DNA of 6,754 nt from an uncultured Flammeovirgaceae bacterium (GTDB taxonomy: Bacteria; Bacteroidota; Bacteroidia; Cytophagales; Cyclobacteriaceae), in contig CAMPJM010000218.1 of NCBI GenBank assembly GCA_946886805.1, positions 1-6,754 of the forward strand, given 5' to 3'. Numbering within the stretch: position 1 is the stretch's first letter; each line of letters opens with the position of its first letter. The notes under the pieces are model-generated. The model was not told where the DNA came from, did no database searches, and saw nothing but the letters and a program-made list of their open reading frames with translations. The translations under genes and the position numbers were made by a program. Shown here one piece after another: positions 1 to 4,937 of the stretch.

Positions 1-212
1 ACACCACCCTCAATTTCCTCTTCAGCGATCCAGCCCGTCAAATCTTTGTTAAAATCATCTTTAGAAATTAATGTAGCAACAAGCGTTAGAGAATCGTTTA
101 GCTTCACAAGTCTCCCTTCCTCCACAGGCTTACTCCTGCTACATTGATTGAAAGAAAAGATGGAAATGATCGATCCTAAAATCAATGCAATCAACCGGGT
201 TACTAACTTCAC
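1..212 (-). CDS. Exported protein, possible lipoprotein, N-terminal part only (runs off the left edge)
   Basis: An open frame of 70 codons begins at a GTG (210-212) and continues past the window edge. It starts MKLVTRLIALILGSIISIFS, a basic n-region followed by a hydrophobic core, then reads FNQCSRSKPVEEG. The Cys at residue 24 with small and charged residues after it suggests a lipoprotein, but Gln at -1 is a poor lipobox residue, so Sec export with SPI cleavage is possible. No in-frame ATG lies upstream before a stop (TAA six codons up), so GTG is the best start. The start is only 25 bases beyond the stop of the sulfatase gene upstream, which implies co-transcription. The visible mature part, with KDDFNKDLTGWIAEEE then IEGGV, resembles the first beta-strands of concanavalin/laminin-G-like carbohydrate-active proteins, perhaps DUF6250-like. 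That family guess is weak because only about 45 mature residues are visible. A role in glycan handling is inferred from position. Confidence 0.62.
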   Translation of the reverse strand, partial: MKLVTRLIALILGSIISIFSFNQCSRSKPVEEGRLVKLNDSLTLVATLISKDDFNKDLTGWIAEEEIEGG

Positions 213-237
213 AATTATGAATTTTATTTAGATTTTT

Positions 238-1695
238 CTATTTAACTTCTTCCTTTATACTGGTATCTACAAAGTACTCCTCTCCACGATTTTGATGCAG
301 TACAGTTCGAAGAGAATCCACTAATGCAGCATTTTCAGGATTATTTACTATGTTGTTTGTTTCCGCCGGATCAATGGAATGATCGTACAACATATTGGAA
401 ATAAGCACGTCATCATCTTTACTATATTCAGTATATGCATAACGTTCTGTGCGGAGGGTTAAACCATCTTTAAATTTTGAAATAGCAAAATCCTTATGAT
501 GGGCCTCCGGATCTCTTAATACAGGAACAAGGCTCTTTCCTTTTACAGTTTCAGGGATTTCCAGCCCACTCAAATCGCTCAGGGTAGGATATATATCTAT
601 AAATTCAACCATTGTATTGCTCATTGCTCCTTTTGCCATACCAGGAGCTGATACAATTAAAGGAGCCGAAAGTGAAGTATTAAAATTACAATGTTTAGCC
701 CATAAACCATGTTCACCAAGGTTATACCCATGGTCGCCCCATAGTATTACAATAGTATTATCACGCATCCCCAATTCATCCAGCGCTTCCAGTACCATTC
801 CTATCTGGGAGTCGATGTAACTAATACATGCATAATAACCATGTTGTAACTTTACAGAGAGCGTATCCTCAAGGCCTCCTTTTTTCGGGATGCCATAATA
901 ACGCCTCAGTTCTCCAAAATTATGGAAAGCTTTGTCAGGTGCATTTTCCGGCCACTTTTCTTTTGAAGTTGGATGAAAATCTGAAGGAGAATATAAATCC
1001 CAGTATTTCTGGGGAGCGTTGAAGGGCAGGTGTGGTTTCACAAAACCAGTGGCAAGGAAAAAAGGCTGCCCCTTTTCCTTAAGACGTTTTAAATCGGCAA
1101 TTGTTTTTAAGGCAAGTTTTCCGTCGTTATAAACCGAATCGTGTACATCCGCATTTTCATAAGCTGGCCCATGGCCGACGGTTTTCTCAATTTGAATGTT
1201 TTTTTCAAGCACATAATTAGACCAGCCACTCTCTGACTGCAACCTCCAGTTCTCATTCCAGCTTTCAGCACTATCTTCCTGCTTATGAAAAATTTTTCCA
1301 TTAGAAATGGTATAATAGCCATTATTTTTAAAATGCTGTGAAAGTACCACTGCATTAGGCACCTGTTGATCGGCCCTTGAATCGTAGGTTAAAAACCGAT
1401 ACCGTGTAGGACGTGTACCGGTCAATATACTAGCCCTGGAGGCTCCACAAGTAGGAATGTTACAAAAAGCATTTCTAAAAGTCACCCCCTGACTAGCCAG
1501 CTTATCAATATTAGGCGATTGGACCAATTGATTGCCATAAACGCCCAGCTCAGGCCGCAAATCGTCTACAGCAATCATCAAAACATTCATAGGCTTTTCG
1601 GCCACTGTATCTTCCTTGTGAGTAGGTTCATTGCAAGCAGAAAAAGGAAGAAGTAGTACTAAGCAAAACAATAGTTCTTTCGAAAATAGTGTCAT
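238..1695 (-). CDS. Lipoprotein S1-family sulfatase, iduronate-2-sulfatase-like (S1_7 type)
   Basis: Complete sulfatase of 485 residues, hydrolysing a sulfate ester on a sugar. Numbering is from the ATG at 1693-1695; a TTG three codons upstream (1702-1704) is in frame, but the ATG is preceded by an A-rich leader typical of Bacteroidota. An N-terminal hydrophobic segment ends in LLLPFSAC, a plausible lipobox with Cys21, followed by an acidic/polar linker, so the enzyme is probably membrane anchored and periplasmic or surface exposed. Family landmarks are the metal ligands in VDDLRP (Asp44, Asp45), the formylglycine motif CGASR (Cys83-Arg87) followed by ASILTGTRP, GKIFH (Lys134, His137), GFVKPHLPF (Lys220, His222), WGDHGYNLGEHGLWAKH (Asp321, His322, Lys334) and a C-terminal subdomain with MLYDHSIDPAE. 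The VKPHLPF and GYNLGEHG blocks are characteristic of iduronate-2-sulfatase-like S1_7 enzymes. The Cys needs a formylglycine-generating or anSME maturase, which is not in the window. The gene starts about 30 bases after the pseudogene stop at 1726 and 25 bases before the next start, so it is probably in one transcript. The exact substrate is unknown; a 2-O-sulfated uronate or a related residue is inferred. Confidence 0.94.
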   Translation of the reverse strand: MTLFSKELLFCLVLLLPFSACNEPTHKEDTVAEKPMNVLMIAVDDLRPELGVYGNQLVQSPNIDKLASQGVTFRNAFCNIPTCGASRASILTGTRPTRYRFLTYDSRADQQVPNAVVLSQHFKNNGYYTISNGKIFHKQEDSAESWNENWRLQSESGWSNYVLEKNIQIEKTVGHGPAYENADVHDSVYNDGKLALKTIADLKRLKEKGQPFFLATGFVKPHLPFNAPQKYWDLYSPSDFHPTSKEKWPENAPDKAFHNFGELRRYYGIPKKGGLEDTLSVKLQHGYYACISYIDSQIGMVLEALDELGMRDNTIVILWGDHGYNLGEHGLWAKHCNFNTSLSAPLIVSAPGMAKGAMSNTMVEFIDIYPTLSDLSGLEIPETVKGKSLVPVLRDPEAHHKDFAISKFKDGLTLRTERYAYTEYSKDDDVLISNMLYDHSIDPAETNNIVNNPENAALVDSLRTVLHQNRGEEYFVDTSIKEEVK

Positions 1696-1725
1696 ATTTT
1701 TCAATCTAATTTTGAGATATTTGAT

Positions 1726-2303
1726 TCAAATCTTCAACCAGTTGAGTTCTTCAACTACCTCTTTTTCCACTATTGACCAATGGAAATTATCATTTTCTCT
1801 CCTAAAGGTGAAATGCATGAGCGGCATAGGTTTGTAAATAGGGGTAGTCACTTCCACAAGCCTTTTCCATTCGGCTACCGCATTTTCCAAGGTGGCAACA
1901 GCTTCTTGATGGTGATCTGTATTATTAGTTTTAACATATTTATGGTACTCCACTGCCGCCCTTAATTTATGAGAAATATACAAACCTAAATGAGCCCAGG
2001 CTTTTATGTCCCTATAGTATTCCGTCAAACCAGTCTTTAAAGAGCTCGTACACCAAATTGATTCCAGACTGAAGGAGAACTTTCTTTACTCCTAATGAAA
2101 GTAACAGCCAGAATTTCTATTTTGGAATTTCCATTTTCAGGCTCAATTGTATTCCGCTTTTTTATCCATGAGCCATGTCCTAATAATTCTCAAACATAAC
2201 AGTATAGGTTGGGATTAACATCCAGAAAAATGGTAAAATCGTCCAAAAAACCTGTCTTTATACCAAGAGAGTCAATGTAAATTTCTACTTGATGATATTT
2301 TGT
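1726..2303 (-). pseudogene. Decayed 3' part of an unidentified gene (one frameshift, one nonsense codon)
   Basis: This inter-gene stretch still reads as protein when two lesions are corrected. From 2303 the frame gives TKYHQVEIYIDSLGIKTGFL, then DDFTIFLDVNPNLYCYV, then an in-frame TGA at 2190-2192, then ELLGHGSWIKKRNTIEPENG, then SKIEILAVTFIRSKESSPSV, WNQFGVRAL and a TAA at 2037-2039. Adding one T to the T run at about 2039-2041 joins it to the next frame as VRALLKTGLTEYYRDIKAW, which stays open to the TGA at 1726-1728. The last 100 residues look helical and close with a run containing LMHFT, FHW and VVEELNWLKI. No start is visible: a TAA lies at 2304-2306, and weak coding character (KDLIFINK, another frame) reaches about 2330. 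I do not recognise the family. Its place between a lyase-like gene and a sulfatase suggests a former glycan-active enzyme. A pipeline would probably call a short hypothetical gene at 1726-2028, starting at a TTG. I think that is a remnant. Confidence 0.72.
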
Positions 2304-2390
2304 TTATAAAGATGAGATCTTTTTAGAAATTAATTTTCCCTGCAAGATTAATTATTAAAACCCATCGTTTAATTAAGGTAGCCTATAGAA

Positions 2391-3905
2391 CTATTTCTTT
2401 TCTGATAATTTGTATAATCTTAATACCGATGGCTTTACAGCAATCTCCCGTCGTTCATAAAAACGGAGCTTTCCTAATGTCTCCCACCTCAATACGTAAT
2501 ATTTATTGGCTACTTTGCTCGGTTGCCGAACCTTTATCAATTGCACAGACATACCTTTCATTTTGGAAAAGGGATGAAGAAGCTTGGGAGGGTAAACTGT
2601 CTCCTCTATTAGGTTTATCCCTCTGTCTTCGATTAAAGAAAGCCGAAGGGGATCAGCAATTAATTCTCCATTTCCCTCTTTGATATGCCAATAGGTTATT
2701 TTTATTTTTCCATCGGTTGTAAACCGTGCATCATTTATTTTGATATGGAATTCTAATGATCCGGGACCAGAAAAATCCCAACGATAATCCCAATCAGACA
2801 GTTGTTGGTGCACCCACTTACCAGCGTCTGCCCTTGTTAAGAAAACCTGGCTATTACCCGAGGCATCATATTTTAAGTATGCAAGCATGGGGTTCTGATC
2901 CGGATCAAAAAACAGGGAAAATGCCCCATTTATTGCCCCTCCTTTTACAGGAACTGGATCTACTGTAAATAAATCTGTACGAGGAGTAATCGGCAAACTT
3001 ACCTTTTCCCCAAAAACGTTTTCCCAGTTAATAAAATCTTCGCTTCTGGCATAAGAAAGATCATGGTTCGTTTCACTATCAGGGGTATCACGCCAAAGCC
3101 AGGCGACATGGTAAAGTCCATCGGGGCCAAGTCGTGGCCCGGTGGCATAAGCACTCATCTCCCCAAGACCATCAAATAATGGCTTGTCAGACAACCGCTC
3201 AAAAGATTTTGTTTCTTCATTATAAATGTTGGATATAGTGATGCCTTTCCCACTTCCCCCCTTTCGGTAAGAATAGATTAATCCTCCTTCAGCACTTTTT
3301 ATAAATTTCGGATAAGTAGAACTTAACTCATCTTTTACTGAAACCAGTGGAAATATTTTTGTCAGTGTTGAAATATCAAATGGCTTTTCGGTTTTAAAAT
3401 ATATAAGGGAGTCGTTGTGCATATTTCCGCTAAGATGAAGGCAATTATTTCTATCAAGAGCCATGGTGATGGAATTATGACTATCCCAGCCTACTTTGGA
3501 TGGTAGAATTTTGTAATTCCAGCTACGTTCAGATATTTTTCTGGAAGCTACAGTAAGATTTCTGGCTTTATTATAATACCCAATAAATTGCCATTCCCCT
3601 GAAGCAATAAAACTAAAACGAACCTGAAAGTCGGCAACAACAGAATCAACATTAATGCTATCTATAATCTGAAGCTTATCGGATTGAATAAAAACGCTTG
3701 ATGAAACTCCTGATGCAAAAGACTTTAGGTTTAACTCTGGTGTACCTTTTAAGGCGCTATCAATTTGATTATTCCAATGAGTTATTACTGATCGACCATC
3801 CATAGGAGCTACTGTTCTTACCAAAACCTTCTCTTGCGCCCCGGCAATAAATACCAGTGTCAATAAAGCCGGCAATAGCAAAGGAAAAAAGTTTTTATTT
3901 TTCAT
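2391..3905 (-). CDS. Secreted BNR_4 beta-propeller protein, candidate PL25-like (ulvan) polysaccharide lyase
   Basis: Intact 504-residue protein. The N-terminus MKNKNFFPLLLPALL then TLVFIAGAQ is a clear Sec signal with likely SPI cleavage after Ala23 (AGA/Q); no lipobox Cys is present, so it is soluble in the periplasm or outside the cell. The rest fits the BNR_4 (seven-bladed propeller) family. Blocks seen in order: GWDSHNSITMALD (His143), HLSGNMHNDSLIYF (His163), TYPKF (Tyr198), YSYRKGGSGKG (Arg214), EMSAYATGP (Tyr253), LYHVAWLWRDTPDSETNHD (266, 281 His) and LSYARSEDFINWEN, with a final ITYWHIKEGNGE block. As I recall, PL25 ulvan lyase uses His123, His143, Tyr188, Arg204 and Tyr246; the His-His spacing of 20 and Tyr-Arg spacing of 16 are identical here. 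Ulvan lyases cut next to uronic acid by beta-elimination. With two sulfatases of subfamilies known from ulvan loci, an ulvan or similar substrate is plausible but not proven; many BNR_4 proteins are uncharacterised. The start is the ATG at 3903-3905. A 177-base gap lies upstream, with no clear Bacteroidota promoter (TAnnTTTG) that I could find. Confidence 0.85.
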   Translation of the reverse strand: MKNKNFFPLLLPALLTLVFIAGAQEKVLVRTVAPMDGRSVITHWNNQIDSALKGTPELNLKSFASGVSSSVFIQSDKLQIIDSINVDSVVADFQVRFSFIASGEWQFIGYYNKARNLTVASRKISERSWNYKILPSKVGWDSHNSITMALDRNNCLHLSGNMHNDSLIYFKTEKPFDISTLTKIFPLVSVKDELSSTYPKFIKSAEGGLIYSYRKGGSGKGITISNIYNEETKSFERLSDKPLFDGLGEMSAYATGPRLGPDGLYHVAWLWRDTPDSETNHDLSYARSEDFINWENVFGEKVSLPITPRTDLFTVDPVPVKGGAINGAFSLFFDPDQNPMLAYLKYDASGNSQVFLTRADAGKWVHQQLSDWDYRWDFSGPGSLEFHIKINDARFTTDGKIKITYWHIKEGNGELIADPLRLSLIEDRGINLIEETVYPPKLLHPFSKMKGMSVQLIKVRQPSKVANKYYVLRWETLGKLRFYERREIAVKPSVLRLYKLSEKK

Positions 3906-4082
3906 ATTGAAATAGAGGATAAGTACAAAAGGCTAAAAAAATCACTATCACATTTAGAAGTATTCATCTTTTAATTGACTCATTGCATTCTCTTTACTCC
4001 TATATTCTTCTTTAAACAAAGCATGTACTACTTCAATCAATGTTTAAACCTGACATCCTCTACCACGTACTACACAATTGCC

Positions 4083-4325
4083 TTATTTAACTTCCTTTAA
4101 ATAAGCTTCCAGCAGGCCTACCGTTTTCTGAGGCGAGGCATTCTGGTCACCTCCCTTGTTAGCACCCGTAATTAACCAATAGGCCATGCCAGCATCGGAA
4201 TAGTCATAATAGCCCTTTTGATAGTTCGGATTTTCGTACTGAGGCATTACACGGCTCGTCCACAATCGCTGCATGCGAGGATCCGATGGTCTTTGAGAAG
4301 GGCCATAACGGTAGTATCCCGTTTT
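4083..4325 (-). pseudogene. C-terminal fragment of an unrecognised soluble protein, lacking its own start
   Basis: About 80 codons of good coding character end at a TAA (4083-4085). The readable part begins near LKTGYYRYGPSQRPSDP and continues MQRLWTSRVMPQYENPNYQ, KGYYDYSDAGMAYWLITG, then ANKGGDQNASPQKTVGLLEA and YLKEVK. It is rich in Tyr, Trp, Gly and Pro, like the tail of a secreted carbohydrate-active enzyme, with no transmembrane segment. An ATG at 4398-4400 is in frame, but the residues between it and about 4325 (MGCYCCISPLTDISYRRCG) are an out-of-frame reading of the membrane-protein fragment next door, so it is not a credible start. The fragment therefore looks like the 3' end of a gene whose front was deleted and replaced. 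I do not recognise the family and assign no function. Confidence 0.6.
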
Positions 4326-4668
4326 AAGCCCGGAGAGAAAAACCCCACACCTCCTGTAGGAAATATCTGTTAATGGTGATATACAACAATAGCACCCCAA
4401 GCAAAATATCTAATAAAGCGATCCGAAAGATGAAGGCTTCCTTACTGAACAGCCTGTGCATTAAAAACAGCACCGTCACGCCCATTAAACCATAAGTGAA
4501 TACAAAAAACTTACCTGTTTGGGTAGGGTGCATTAGCTCCTCCACCACTATTGAGGGAAGGAAGGTAAAGAGCAGGATTAATAATACATAAGATCCATAA
4601 AGAAAAGCTGTTGCCACAACTTCAACTCTGGCTTTTCTTTTGAGGCTTATCACATTGTTATGGATCAT
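4324..4668 (-). CDS. Truncated multi-pass membrane protein, probably the N-terminal part of an O-antigen ligase/polymerase-like gene
   Basis: Open frame of 114 codons with an ATG at 4666-4668 preceded by AAAAGGAATGAGAAC. The protein starts with a basic cytoplasmic stretch (SLKRKARVEV), then has three hydrophobic segments at about residues 17-41, 53-70 and 82-100, with HRLFSKEAFIFR as a basic loop between the second and third. The pattern of a short N-tail, HPTQTGKFF, and a helix ALLDILLGVLLLYITINRYF leading to GFSLR resembles the beginning of Bacteroidota O-antigen ligase/Wzy-like proteins, which normally have about ten or more helices and over 400 residues. This one stops directly after SLRA where unrelated coding sequence begins, so it is about a quarter of the expected length. 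If translated it would be an inner-membrane stub. The start and leader seem original; the IS200 relic abuts them upstream. The family call rests on pattern recognition only, and a genuine small membrane protein is the alternative. Confidence 0.5.
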   Translation of the reverse strand: MIHNNVISLKRKARVEVVATAFLYGSYVLLILLFTFLPSIVVEELMHPTQTGKFFVFTYGLMGVTVLFLMHRLFSKEAFIFRIALLDILLGVLLLYITINRYFLQEVWGFSLRA

Positions 4669-4720
4669 GTTCTCATTCCTTTTAATTTATGTTGTTATTG
4701 TAATGGTGGTTGTTGATCTT

Positions 4721-4839
4721 GAGCTCCCTAGTCCTTTTTGACACTTCACCAACCAAAACTTTTTTCCTAATTTCGTTATCCATACCAAATGATACTTTAA
4801 ATCGAACATCGTATGGGAGCCTTTTCTGTAATTTTGCAT
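4721..4839 (-). pseudogene. tnpA: IS200/IS605-family TnpA transposase, N-terminal remnant with frameshift
   Basis: From the ATG at 4837-4839 the frame reads MQNYRKGSHTMFDLKYHLVW then ITK, the unmistakable start of IS200-type Y1 (HUH) transposases, whose consensus begins with YRKGSHT, a hydrophobic/acidic step and YHLVW-TKYRKKVL. After ITK the expected YRKKVLVGEV is found only in the next frame: a one-base loss at about 4768-4770 (AAATTAGG where AAATATAGG would restore Tyr-Arg) shifts the frame. The corrected reading continues KKVLVGEVSKRTREL and then stops resembling TnpA at about 4721, where the leader of the membrane-protein gene begins. About 40 of the usual 130-155 residues remain. The catalytic HUH pair and Tyr lie in the missing part, so the enzyme is dead. 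The family identification is firm; the exact breakpoint is approximate. Confidence 0.87.
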
Positions 4840-4848
4840 GTCTACAAA

Positions 4849-4887
4849 ATACTAAAGTATTCGCCTAAAGGCGAGGGAGTTTCTCCC
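4849..4887 (-). repeat. Three consecutive small palindromes (hairpins) at the IS200 left end
   Basis: Read on the plus strand: ATACT-AA-AGTAT (4849-4860), TCGCC-TAAA-GGCGA (4861-4874) and GGGAG-TTT-CTCCC (4875-4887). They lie end to end with no spacer. Each has a perfect 5-bp stem and a 2- to 4-base loop. The middle one, GCCTTTAGGC on the minus strand, resembles the subterminal hairpin bound by TnpA in IS200/IS605 elements, and it lies 22 bases before the tnpA ATG. The other two may be additional structure or the flank. Confidence 0.7.
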
Positions 4888-4906
4888 ATTCCCCGAAAGA
4901 GACATT

Positions 4907-4932
4907 AAAAAATCTCAAGAAGGGCGCCTTCT
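4907..4932 (-). terminator. Intrinsic terminator after the HEAT-repeat sulfatase
   Basis: Five bases after the sulfatase stop, the minus strand reads AGAAGG-CGC-CCTTCT, a perfect 6-bp stem extended by two wobble pairs, then TGAGA and six consecutive T. This is a classical rho-independent terminator in the direction of the sulfatase gene. It separates that transcript from the genes further along. Confidence 0.7.
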
Positions 4933-4937
4933 CAATC

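Larger units (their letters stand above)
4721..4887 (-). mobile_element. Truncated IS200/IS605 element: left-end hairpins plus tnpA start
   Basis: The element relic comprises the broken tnpA start (4721-4839) and the sequence directly upstream of it, which carries the small palindromes expected at an IS200/IS605 left end. These elements transpose as single strands and recognise subterminal hairpins rather than inverted repeats, so no terminal inverted repeat or target duplication is expected. The right end and most of tnpA are gone, deleted up to the leader of the membrane-protein gene. The outer boundary at 4887 is set by the last palindrome and could lie up to the terminator at 4907. It sits between an intact sulfatase and two gene fragments, so it may mark the event that broke this segment. 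Confidence 0.75.

Noticed and set aside
617..1022. Plus-strand open frames opposite the S1_7 sulfatase
   Set aside because: They are antisense to strongly conserved sulfatase motifs, low in complexity and without protein-like features.
1107..1355. 82-codon minus-strand frame within the S1_7 sulfatase
   Set aside because: It is an alternative frame of the sulfatase coding sequence, which itself is intact with all motifs.
2083..2094. The 12-mer TCTTTACTCCTA occurs here and at 3991-4002, a possible regulatory repeat
   Set aside because: The flanks do not match, and one shared AT-rich 12-mer is about what chance predicts in a window this size.
2429..2968. Plus-strand open frames opposite the BNR_4 gene
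   Set aside because: They are antisense to recognisable BNR_4 blocks and have no export signal or domain of their own.
3906..4082. Search for a Bacteroidota promoter (TTTG at -33, TAnnTTTG at -7) before the BNR_4 gene
   Set aside because: Only imperfect matches such as TAGCCTTTTG with wrong spacing were found; not enough to call.
4324..4400. Translational overlap between two genes, with a Shine-Dalgarno-like AGGAGGTG at about 4345-4355
   Set aside because: No start codon sits at a suitable distance in the downstream frame, and the first part of that frame is an out-of-frame reading of the membrane-protein fragment; a fusion scar explains the overlap better.
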